From Candidatus Kuenenia stuttgartensis (GTDB lineage Bacteria; Planctomycetota; Planctomycetia; Isosphaerales; Isosphaeraceae), in assembly GCA_945874095.1 (NCBI GenBank), contig CAMCFM010000218.1:1-7190 (forward strand): a stretch of 7,190 bases of DNA. The letters are read 5' to 3'. The notes beneath the pieces were generated by a model. That model was not told where the DNA came from. It ran no database searches and saw only the letters and a program-made list of their open reading frames with translations. Below, one piece after another: positions 1 through 6,114 of this stretch. The first letter of the stretch is position 1. Every line of letters starts with the position of its first letter. The position numbers were made by a program, and so were the translations under genes.

Positions 1-60
1 GCCCGCGAACTGGCTGAAAAGACAGGTACGGCATCGGCGAACGGGATTGCGAAATATTGA
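1..60 (+). CDS. 3' end of an unidentified gene (partial)
   Basis: Reading frame 1 is open from the first base and stops at TGA (58-60). It gives the 19-residue tail ARELAEKTGTASANGIAKY. The composition (an alternating charged and aliphatic helix-like start, then small residues) looks like a normal protein C-terminus, but it is too short to identify. Frame 2 is also open across this stretch and ends in a TGA overlapping the next start codon (stop at 89-91), but its translation is arginine-rich and looks like an out-of-frame reading, so frame 1 is preferred. If frame 1 is right, the gene ends 27 bases before the PHP gene on the same strand, and the two could be co-transcribed. Confidence 0.5.
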   Translation, partial: ARELAEKTGTASANGIAKY

Positions 61-87
61 GACCTTTTTGAGATTGAAACCAAGAAG

Positions 88-744
88 ATGACTGCACGAA
101 TTGATATTCACTTACACACGAACCGGTATTCGCCTGATAGCGATATCAGCCCTGAACAGTTGATTGTCGATGCAAAGGCTGCCGGCCTGACGGCTTTGGC
201 GATCACGGAGCATGACACCTTATGGCCGATCGAGGAACTGGCGGAGCTAAACGCCAGGCCTGAGGCCAATGGTTTGACCATTCTGGGCGGGGTGGAAGTG
301 TCGGCCATGGAGGGGCACTTTTTGTGCTTCGGACTGCCTCACCTGAACGACATTCAGCCAGGAATTCTTTTGAAAGACTTGCTGAAAGAAGTGCAGGGGC
401 ATGGAGGAGCGATTGCGGCCGCCCACCCGTTTCGCTGGGATCAGGATTTTCATGCCATCATCGACCAGCACGGGCCAGTGTTTCAGGCCTTGGAACTGGC
501 GAGTAAAAATGTCGATTCCGAAAGTAGAATCAAGGTGGAATCGCTCTTGAAAAGGTATCCGAAACTCTTCGGAACCGGCTCAAGCGATGCACATCAGCCT
601 GGTCAGATTGGCTGTTACTTCACGGAATTCAAGACGCCGATCAAGAGCCTGAGCGATTTGATTGAGGCGTTGAAACAGGGCCAGGGCGTGGCACGTCACC
701 ATTCGAACAACGCCTTATGGCAGCAGAGCGGGCCGATTGCGTGA
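88..744 (+). CDS. PHP-domain metal-dependent phosphoesterase
   Basis: This 218-residue protein is a compact PHP (polymerase and histidinol phosphatase) domain, a metal-dependent hydrolase of phosphate esters expected in the cytoplasm. The metal-binding motifs appear in family order: HLH at residues 8-10, TEHD at 40-43, GVEVS with Glu70, AHP with His113, and GSSDAH at 164-169 with Asp167 and His169. All are intact, so an active enzyme is likely. The length is close to a bare PHP domain, with no polymerase, kinase or insertion domain attached. The substrate cannot be told from sequence: stand-alone PHP proteins include histidinol phosphatases and nucleotide or RNA 5'-end phosphatases. The ATG at 88 is the only start that keeps the HxH motif near the N-terminus, and only a weak purine tract (AAGAAG) precedes it. 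The 3' end overlaps the convergent rhomboid gene by 30 bases. Confidence 0.88.
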   Translation: MTARIDIHLHTNRYSPDSDISPEQLIVDAKAAGLTALAITEHDTLWPIEELAELNARPEANGLTILGGVEVSAMEGHFLCFGLPHLNDIQPGILLKDLLKEVQGHGGAIAAAHPFRWDQDFHAIIDQHGPVFQALELASKNVDSESRIKVESLLKRYPKLFGTGSSDAHQPGQIGCYFTEFKTPIKSLSDLIEALKQGQGVARHHSNNALWQQSGPIA

Positions 745-2187
745 GTCAGGATTGGGCTGGACGGGACGTGGCGGGCCATTTTTCATGGCTGGCCCGATAT
801 CTGTCCAGACCACATTCGGCCATGGCATCTTCCACAAGATCAGCTTTTTGGCTTGATCGAACTCCTGATCCCGAATCGACTTGGCTTCATTCAGAAGAGC
901 TGCGATCACGCCTTCAAGCTCGGTTTGAAACGGGCGGATTTCAGAGTTCAAAGGTGGTCTTGAAATCGCAATTCGAAGGTCAGCCTTTAAGATCTTCCAG
1001 GATTGAGTGAGATTTTCGGAGCCGAATTGTTGGACCAGTTTGTCCGTCTTGTCAATCGAACTGACAAGCGATTTTTGATTCTCCATGATCAAGTTATCGC
1101 CCACATTGATGAGCAGGACATTGTCCCAGGGCAGTCGGATTTTGCCCTTGAGCTGGATGATCTGGAAAGCTTTTAAACCGAGTACAGACCTGGTGATATA
1201 GCGAGACTGGACTTCGCTGAGCGATCCTCTGATCTGATCCACCTGCTCCATACGCTGGGCTAATGCCGTAGCTTTTGAGTCGATTTTATAGATCCAGACC
1301 TGTCCGTAAATGCTTGCTGCAATAGCAACTATGGAGAGTCCGAGCGTAATTCGGGCATAAATCGGCTTTGACTCGTGCCAGCCGAGCAAGGTGTAGTGGA
1401 ATCGGCCGATCAAGGCGCCTGCGATAGCTCCGCCGGCGTGGGCGTAATTGTCGATCTGGGGGATGGTCAGGCCGATCACGAAATTGAACGCCAGGAGGCC
1501 GATCATCTGGTTGTAAAGGTATTTACCCATACGACTTCGGGAACGAAGTCCGACGACGGCGATCAGGCCAATCAGGCCGAAGACGACCGTGGAACCGCCT
1601 CCGCTGGTGATCATCAGGACCTGAGCGTTTGTTGGCCCAAAGAGAGGTCGGGCGAGGGCGGCCAAACTGTTTCCGAGGAAGCCGATCAGGATCACGATTC
1701 CGAACAGAAGTCTAGGCCCATACCACTCTTCAATCAATTGGCCAAGCTGAATCAGGCCAAATATGTTGAGGGTGATGTGGATGAGTCCGAAGTGGACAAA
1801 GGTGGCAAGGATTGTCCTCCAGATTTGACCACAGAGAATCTCGGCGGAATTCCAGGCTCCGAAGGCTTGGCCAGTCTGCTGGCTGATCGCTCCGATTCCG
1901 AGTGGTCCCACTTCGCTGAACTGATCTGTTTTAGGTGCGGGTGTCCATCCCTGCCATTGGGCCAGGACCATGACCAGATAAACAAGTACCCACATGGCCG
2001 CCAGAGCCGTTGTGCCGGGATATTCGCGTAATGTGTCAAATCTCTTGCTGTTCAGCACTTTAGGTAGACTCGAATGAGGCCTGTATCGTATCGAAAACTT
2101 GCTCAACCCACCACTGTACCAAATCTTAAGGGCCCGTGACGGCCCATTCTTCTTATATATCCTATGAAAGGCCCGATGGATGATCAT
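715..2187 (-). CDS. rhomboid-family intramembrane serine protease with long C-terminal extension
   Basis: Numbering is for the 493-residue reading from a TTG at 2196; the first ATG is codon 4, at 2187, and is used here. Rhomboids cut membrane proteins within the bilayer using a Ser-His dyad. The rhomboid hallmarks are present: HFGLIHITLN with His135, His140 and Asn144 (the HxxxN oxyanion element), GGGSTVVFGLIG with the likely nucleophile Ser202, and YAHAGG with His253. The Gly that normally follows the Ser (GxSG) is Thr here. Hydrophobic segments lie near 65-80, 126-150, 163-182, 200-216, 232-244, 252-264 and 283-303, giving a six-helix core plus a seventh helix. About 190 extra residues follow, partly helical and charged, ending in a Pro/Arg-rich tail. 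The start is uncertain: no ribosome site precedes TTG 2196 or ATG 2187, and the first 50 codons look weakly coding, so a later GTG (2058) is possible. gpsA lies 82 bases upstream on the same strand, so they may share a transcript. Confidence 0.85.
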   Translation of the reverse strand: MIIHRAFHRIYKKNGPSRALKIWYSGGLSKFSIRYRPHSSLPKVLNSKRFDTLREYPGTTALAAMWVLVYLVMVLAQWQGWTPAPKTDQFSEVGPLGIGAISQQTGQAFGAWNSAEILCGQIWRTILATFVHFGLIHITLNIFGLIQLGQLIEEWYGPRLLFGIVILIGFLGNSLAALARPLFGPTNAQVLMITSGGGSTVVFGLIGLIAVVGLRSRSRMGKYLYNQMIGLLAFNFVIGLTIPQIDNYAHAGGAIAGALIGRFHYTLLGWHESKPIYARITLGLSIVAIAASIYGQVWIYKIDSKATALAQRMEQVDQIRGSLSEVQSRYITRSVLGLKAFQIIQLKGKIRLPWDNVLLINVGDNLIMENQKSLVSSIDKTDKLVQQFGSENLTQSWKILKADLRIAISRPPLNSEIRPFQTELEGVIAALLNEAKSIRDQEFDQAKKLILWKMPWPNVVWTDIGPAMKNGPPRPVQPNPDSRNRPALLP

Positions 2188-2269
2188 TTGTAACAAAAAA
2201 ATGTTTGTGTGGACGCCTTCGCTTTCAATAGTTCGATCTGTAAGGTGTTATAGTAAAAAGTCTTACGGT

Positions 2270-3283
2270 TTATCCGTCAATTTCAAAGCTTTCAGCGCGA
2301 GAGGGCCTGCTGAGGAGTTCCACCACAGCAGATCTAGGAGTACTCAGGCCTTTTAAGATTTTCTCGACGGCATCCGTAATCGGCATCTCGATGCCTGCGG
2401 ATCGGGCTGCATTGGCGACGCTGAATGTGGTGAAAACTCCTTCTGCGACGTTGCTTGTGGCATTCTGGGCCTGCTCCAGAGTCAGGCCCTGAGCCATTCT
2501 CAATCCGAGTGCCCGGTTTCGCCCATGGGGGCTGAAGCAGGTTGTCATGAGATCACCGATCCCGGCGAGCCCGAAAAACGTGGTGGTTTTCGCTCCTCTG
2601 GCCACGGCAAATCGGGTCATTTCGACCAGGCCTCTGGTCAGCATGGAAGCCTTGGCGTTATCGCCGAATCCCAGGCCATCGCAGACACCTGCCGCGATTC
2701 CCATGATGTTTTTCAAGGCACCCGCCAGTTCCACTCCAATAGGATCCTCGTTGCGATAAACCCTGAGTGATCCAGAGTTAAAGATCGAACAGGCGATTGC
2801 AGCCAAGACTTGATCGTCGCTGGCCACCACGACTGAAGTCGGTCGGCCTTCAGCCAGTTCTTCAGCATGGCTTGGGCCACTGAGAACAGCCACTGGCCTT
2901 GGCCCTAATGTCTGATGAATGATCTGGCTGGGCCGAGCCAATGTCTGAAACTCCAACCCCTTCACCAATGAAAGAACTGGCATCCCTGAAGGGATATAAG
3001 ATGCGATGGATTCAAGAGTTGGCCGAAGATATGCTGTGGGGATTCCAACCACGATCAGGTCGGAGTTGGTGACGGCATCGACGATCGATCCTGTGATTGT
3101 GATTTCGGGAGGGATGGGGATTCCAGGTAAGTGGCGGTCGTTGACTCTGGCTGCGGTGAGATGCTGGCAGTAATTCGAGTCGCGTCCCCAGATGGTGGTC
3201 TGGATGTTCTGGCGAGACAGGTGAATGGAGAGAGCTGTGGCGAATCCGCCGGTGCCAAGGAATGTAACTCGTTTTGCCAACAT
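2270..3283 (-). CDS. gpsA: NAD(P)H-dependent glycerol-3-phosphate dehydrogenase
   Basis: GpsA reduces dihydroxyacetone phosphate to sn-glycerol 3-phosphate, the backbone precursor of phospholipids, in the cytoplasm. The 337 residues match the family's usual length of about 330-340. The N-terminal Rossmann fold shows GTGGFATAL (Gly10, Gly12, with Ala15 where many members have Gly). It is followed by VGIPTAYL (79-86), SLVKGLE with Lys108, and SGPSHAEE (135-142). The C-terminal helical domain carries ALKN with the catalytic Lys191, then GFGDNAKA (205-212), the GLAGIGDLMTTC stretch (238-249) with Asp244, GRNR (254-257) and NVAEG (278-282). All key residues are present. The ATG at 3283 has a GGAG (3295-3298, minus strand) 11 bases upstream, a little far but usable. 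It diverges from the 3587 gene across a 303-base control region, and the rhomboid gene follows downstream on the same strand. Confidence 0.97.
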   Translation of the reverse strand: MLAKRVTFLGTGGFATALSIHLSRQNIQTTIWGRDSNYCQHLTAARVNDRHLPGIPIPPEITITGSIVDAVTNSDLIVVGIPTAYLRPTLESIASYIPSGMPVLSLVKGLEFQTLARPSQIIHQTLGPRPVAVLSGPSHAEELAEGRPTSVVVASDDQVLAAIACSIFNSGSLRVYRNEDPIGVELAGALKNIMGIAAGVCDGLGFGDNAKASMLTRGLVEMTRFAVARGAKTTTFFGLAGIGDLMTTCFSPHGRNRALGLRMAQGLTLEQAQNATSNVAEGVFTTFSVANAARSAGIEMPITDAVEKILKGLSTPRSAVVELLSRPSRAESFEIDG

Positions 3284-3479
3284 CGTTAGAAGATCTCCAG
3301 AACGGGGTCGAATGGCCGGCGGGCAGACGACATTTTTAGATATTTTGATTCCGGTAGACGATCAGAAACAGACTCAATCACTATCACCAAATTTTCGTGA
3401 AATAGGGTGAACCTTTCGGTTTTTTTGGAAAATTTTTATGAGGAGAATTCGCTGACAGACGTTGTTTAACAGGGTTTAT

Positions 3480-3504
3480 CCTTAAAAGCAAGAACGATTT
3501 AAGG
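3480..3504. repeat. perfect inverted repeat, possible operator
   Basis: CCTTAAA (3480-3486) is repeated inverted as TTTAAGG (3498-3504) around an 11-base centre. It lies just upstream of the proposed promoter of the rightward operon, where a regulator site would be expected. With seven A+T-rich pairs and a long centre, it is more like a dimeric protein site than a stable RNA hairpin. The function is inferred from position only. Confidence 0.35.
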
Positions 3505-3524
3505 TAAAAATGGAAAGGTTAAAG

Positions 3525-3554
3525 TTGTGACACCCCAGGAGCCGAAACTGATAT
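3525..3554 (+). promoter_or_regulatory. candidate sigma-70-like promoter for the rightward genes
   Basis: TTGTGA (3525-3530) resembles a -35 box, and TGATAT (3549-3554) at an 18-base spacing resembles a -10 box. Transcription would start about 25 bases before the ATG at 3587. The match is partial and planctomycete promoters are poorly defined, so this is a weak call. Confidence 0.25.
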
Positions 3555-3586
3555 AGCGACATTATCGAGTTTGGCATATAAGAGGC

Positions 3587-3859
3587 ATGGCAACGTGCGA
3601 CATCTGCAATCCCTCCGGTGGAACCGGTCGGCTCCAAAGCGGGATGCAAAGGTTGGCGGAGCCCTGGGCGGACAATGGTTCGTTCAGCGTAAAGGTATGC
3701 CAGGAAGGCTGCCTTGGTCGGTATTGGCAGGATGCCAGCTTGATGATGGGCGGCCACGAGCGTCACGAAGACGTTACGAACCGCAACTTGACGCACACCA
3801 CGACTTACAGCCGTACCATTTCGAGCGATCCAACGCCGCACCCGTTCGGGTCTTGTTAA
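3587..3859 (+). CDS. small cysteine-motif (zinc-binding-like) protein
   Basis: This 90-residue reading begins MATCDICNPSGGTG and has paired cysteines at 4 and 7 (CDIC), then Cys38 and Cys42 (VCQEGC) and a final Cys90. The CxxC-x30-CxxxC spacing suits a small treble-clef or zinc-ribbon fold. The second half is rich in His, Thr, Arg and Ser and probably flexible. Third codon positions are clearly richer in G+C than first or second positions, which supports this frame over the overlapping plus-strand frame (3571) and the minus-strand frame (3482-3841). An AGAGG sits only one base before the ATG, too close to be a clear ribosome site. The thioredoxin-protease gene starts about 70 bases after the stop on the same strand, so the two may be co-transcribed. 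I do not recognise a named family and assign no function. Confidence 0.55.
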   Translation: MATCDICNPSGGTGRLQSGMQRLAEPWADNGSFSVKVCQEGCLGRYWQDASLMMGGHERHEDVTNRNLTHTTTYSRTISSDPTPHPFGSC

Positions 3860-3914
3860 GCCTGTGGAGTTACATCCCAGCTTTCAGGTCTCAGGGTGGA
3901 TTGGTTGCCCAAAT

Positions 3915-3920
3915 GGGGAG
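3915..3920 (+). promoter_or_regulatory. ribosome binding site deciding the 3931 start
   Basis: GGGGAG lies 10 bases before the ATG at 3931 but only one base before the ATG at 3922, and it lies inside the reading that would start at 3913. It therefore favours 3931. The support is modest, because this genome uses Shine-Dalgarno sites inconsistently. Confidence 0.45.
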
Positions 3921-3930
3921 CATGTCCGTG

Positions 3931-5805
3931 ATGCCCATCATCCTTGCAATTTTCGTGATTCTATTTGGTTCAGGCCTCTCAGCAGCTCAACCGGCTGTGA
4001 AGAGTCCGGAGACATCGACGAAATTACGTCTACAGCAATCATACGCAGGAGTAGCCTCGTCTGTGACGGAGGCACTCTCGTTAGAGTCGGATCAACCGAC
4101 AATCCTCGAATTCTCGGCCACATGGTGTGGTCCCTGCAAGGAAATGAAGCCTCAGGTGGATGCCCTGAAGGCGAAGAATTACCCGATCCGCGTCCTCGAC
4201 GTTGATCGTGAACAAGATCTCGCTCATACCTTTCGCGTTTCGTCCATTCCAGCCTTCGTGATTGTGGCCCCTGATGGGAAAGTTCTGGGGCGTTCCGAAG
4301 GACTCCAGGACGCTTCGAAAATTGCTTCCCAGTTTCGTCGCATCAAGCTCGACTGGCAAACCGCCAAGGCCAAGGCTGAAAAAGATAGCCTGGTTGAGAA
4401 TGATATCCCGGAAAATAACGACGGTCTTCAGAGCTCCCAAAATCAGCCGGAACATTACGGCGAACCTGGAGAGACTGAAGATTCAGCCAAAGAAGCCGCC
4501 CACCCCAAGCCGTGGCAGACCGTGGTCAGAATTGTGGTGCATGGGGGCGGAGTGATGGGTTTTGGATCAGGAACGGTGATTGAATCCACCGACGAACATT
4601 CGATTATTCTGACATGTGCACACATTTTTAAGATCGATAATGCCCGGAATCAATTCAAGCCCGGCGAATTCCCCCGACAAGTGACCGTGGACCTGTTCGA
4701 TGGGAAATTGACAGGCCCGAATGGTCAGACTGTGACGACTTCTGTGAAGAATATTCCGGCCCGGGTGATTGACTATGACTTCCAGACCGATGTCGGACTA
4801 ATCGCGATCGCCCCGGGTTACAAGCTGCCAGCCAGCCCGGTGGTGCCTGAGAACTGGAAGCCTTCGCCGAAAATGATGATGTTTACGGCCGGGTGTTCAG
4901 GCGGTAAGGATGCGACAGTCTGGAACACCGAGGTGGTGAATCCGGAGTCGCGTATGCTGCTCAATCGTCAGCCTTACGAAGCCGTCGAGTGCCTTCACGA
5001 ACCGATCCAAGGTCGAAGCGGTGGCGGGCTTTACACGATGGACGGTTATGTGGCAGGCGTTTGCGACATGGCGGTGGTGGGTGGAAAGCGTGGTTTATAT
5101 GCGACTCCGAAGTCGATTCACTCGCTGCTGGCCCGCAATGATATGGGGCGGATGTACAAGCGACAGCTCCAGGGCTTTGATAAAGGCCAGATGCTTGCCC
5201 AGAATGACGGCACAAAACGAAGGTCGCCGCAACGATCCGTGCGAGCTCAGGGCGACGATGAAATCACGATACCTCCTCCGGGTATTCTGGGAGTGACTGA
5301 TCCGAACACATCGGGGCTACCTCCAGTTGGCTCATTGGCGATGGTCGATGCCATGACGGATGCCCCATTGCGAACCATTCCGAACTCAGGGGCTGGGTGG
5401 AATGGTGGGACGCGGTTCCGGAAGATTGCGGACGGTTCATCAGCCTCGGAAAATGCTCAGGATGGCCTGATGATTCCGAAGGCCCGGAGCGGCAAGATGT
5501 CGAAGATTGAGTTGGCCGATGCCGATCTCGTGCCTGTGAATCAGCTTGGGGCACCTTCCGAATCGGATCCAGCACTTGAGAACAAGTCGGCTGGTGGGAA
5601 GTCGAAGATCAAGAACGTATCGCAGTCGGAGACCGCTGTTGCGGAAAACCGCGATTCAGATACGCCAAGTGCACGGTCTGGAGTCTCATCCAAGTCGAAG
5701 TCAGATCGTCAGCCTCCGCGAGTTCGATTGATGCCCGTTCAGGATCTGGAGAAATCGAACGAAGGCACCTGGCGAGGCAATGTGAAAAGCTCAACAATGG
5801 AATAA
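3931..5805 (+). CDS. secreted thioredoxin / trypsin-like serine protease fusion
   Basis: Numbering is from the ATG at 3931 (624 residues). Residues 2-16 form a hydrophobic signal segment with a plausible cleavage site SAA/Q after residue 19, so export is likely, although the start lacks the usual positive charge. ATGs at 3922 and 3913 would lengthen it slightly. A thioredoxin fold (about 32-140) follows, with the full active site WCGPC (Cys66, Cys69) and the cis-proline loop SIPAF (Pro107). After an acidic, low-complexity linker (about 150-190) comes a chymotrypsin-fold protease (about 195-405) with TCAH (His231), DYDFQTDVGL (Asp287) and GRSGGG (Ser363), a complete triad. The last 200 residues are Ser-, Lys- and Asp-rich, probably disordered, with no recognised domain. 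The frame stays open back to 3571, but that part overlaps the 90-residue gene and precedes the signal segment, so it is excluded. Substrates are unknown; a role in envelope protein folding or quality control is inferred from the domain pair. Confidence 0.88.
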   Translation: MPIILAIFVILFGSGLSAAQPAVKSPETSTKLRLQQSYAGVASSVTEALSLESDQPTILEFSATWCGPCKEMKPQVDALKAKNYPIRVLDVDREQDLAHTFRVSSIPAFVIVAPDGKVLGRSEGLQDASKIASQFRRIKLDWQTAKAKAEKDSLVENDIPENNDGLQSSQNQPEHYGEPGETEDSAKEAAHPKPWQTVVRIVVHGGGVMGFGSGTVIESTDEHSIILTCAHIFKIDNARNQFKPGEFPRQVTVDLFDGKLTGPNGQTVTTSVKNIPARVIDYDFQTDVGLIAIAPGYKLPASPVVPENWKPSPKMMMFTAGCSGGKDATVWNTEVVNPESRMLLNRQPYEAVECLHEPIQGRSGGGLYTMDGYVAGVCDMAVVGGKRGLYATPKSIHSLLARNDMGRMYKRQLQGFDKGQMLAQNDGTKRRSPQRSVRAQGDDEITIPPPGILGVTDPNTSGLPPVGSLAMVDAMTDAPLRTIPNSGAGWNGGTRFRKIADGSSASENAQDGLMIPKARSGKMSKIELADADLVPVNQLGAPSESDPALENKSAGGKSKIKNVSQSETAVAENRDSDTPSARSGVSSKSKSDRQPPRVRLMPVQDLEKSNEGTWRGNVKSSTME

Positions 5806-5835
5806 ACTCCAGGCCGATATCATTAAGATTCATAG

Positions 5836-5870
5836 CACCAGCAAGGAGTATATCCTTTGCTGGTGTTTTT
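5836..5870 (+). terminator. rho-independent terminator of the thioredoxin-protease gene
   Basis: The left arm CACCAGCAAGGA (5836-5847) pairs with TCCTTTGCTGGTG (5853-5865) through 12 pairs with one bulged base. The loop is GTATA, and five T (5866-5870) follow immediately. It starts 31 bases after the stop codon, in the classic position. The minus-strand reading has no comparable T run, so termination is expected mainly rightward. Confidence 0.88.
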
Positions 5871-5923
5871 CGTTTGTGAGAGATTCAATCGTATACTCCA
5901 GACGTTCGCAGATGGTATGTTTG

Positions 5924-5956
5924 CCAGCCAAACTAACCCGCAGCGCGAGCAAGGGC
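5924..5956 (+). repeat. interspersed repeat, copy A (REP-like)
   Basis: This 33-base unit has the core CAAACTAACCCGC and ends in CAAGGGC. It matches the reverse complement of 6037-6069 at 29 of 33 bases. A conserved short unit in an inverted pair between convergent genes is the usual setting of REP-type elements. From memory, repeats with a TAACCC...GAGGG core are common in planctomycete genomes; that is recollection, not a search result. Confidence 0.6.
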
Positions 5957-6002
5957 CGCATTAGTGATTGATCAAGTAAATATAACCACTCGTAAATCAA
6001 CG

Positions 6003-6016
6003 TGTTGCGCACAACA
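6003..6016. repeat. small hairpin within the repeat spacer
   Basis: TGTTG (6003-6007) pairs with CAACA (6012-6016) around a CGCA loop. It lies in the 80-base spacer between the two inverted repeats and could extend or cap a larger folded structure. Five pairs alone are weak and could occur by chance. Confidence 0.3.
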
Positions 6017-6036
6017 GCATGGCTTCTGGGGCGGTC

Positions 6037-6069
6037 GCCCTTGATTGCGCGGCGGGTTAGTTTGTCTGG
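6037..6069 (-). repeat. interspersed repeat, copy B (REP-like, inverted)
   Basis: Read on the minus strand, this begins CCAGACAAACTAACCCGC and ends CAAGGGC. It aligns without gaps to copy A with four substitutions. The two copies point toward each other across 80 bases, so a transcript through the region could form a long stem of about 33 base pairs with a few mismatches. Confidence 0.6.
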
Positions 6070-6114
6070 TGTGGTCTATGTTCCCTGGAAATATTGTTGA
6101 ATTGCGGCTTTTAT

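Larger units (their letters stand above)
3284..3586. other. divergent intergenic control region
   Basis: This stretch separates gpsA (leftward) from the small cysteine-protein gene (rightward) and must hold the promoters of both. It is A+T-rich in the middle (T runs around 3420-3438). A perfect 7-base inverted repeat lies at 3480-3504, and a possible rightward promoter at 3525-3554. For gpsA I can assign only a GGAG at 3295-3298; I see no convincing -35/-10 pair on the minus strand. No open frame here looks coding, and I recognise no riboswitch. Confidence 0.7.
5871..6114. other. gene-free stretch between two convergent genes
   Basis: No open frame here looks coding on either strand. The stretch holds an inverted pair of 33-base repeats (5924-5956 and 6037-6069) and a small hairpin in their spacer (6003-6016). 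It lies between the 3' ends of the thioredoxin-protease gene and the leftward membrane-protein gene, so promoters are not expected. I see no clear T-tailed terminator for the leftward gene; the repeat pair may serve that end. Confidence 0.7.

Noticed and set aside
2..91. Frame 2 open to a TGA overlapping the PHP start codon
   Set aside because: An ATGA overlap would suit an operon, but the arginine-rich translation looks non-coding compared with frame 1.
1375..2031. 218-residue plus-strand open frame
   Set aside because: It is antisense to the rhomboid core, whose motifs are unambiguous. The Asp/Gly/Ser-rich translation is typical of a shadow frame.
2240..2266. GTAAG...CTTAC inverted repeat between gpsA and the rhomboid gene
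   Set aside because: Five pairs around a 17-base loop with no T run directly after; likely chance in A+T-rich DNA.
3410..3426. AACC-TTTC-GGTT followed by T run, resembling a terminator
   Set aside because: Only four stem pairs, and no plus-strand gene lies upstream to terminate.
3482..3841. 119-residue minus-strand open frame
   Set aside because: Weak third-position bias, no recognisable motif, and it lies opposite the better-supported small cysteine-protein frame and its upstream region.
3571..3930. N-terminal extension of the thioredoxin-protease frame back to an ATG at 3571
   Set aside because: It would bury the signal segment about 120 residues inside the protein, its third-position composition is poor, and it overlaps the better-supported 90-residue frame.
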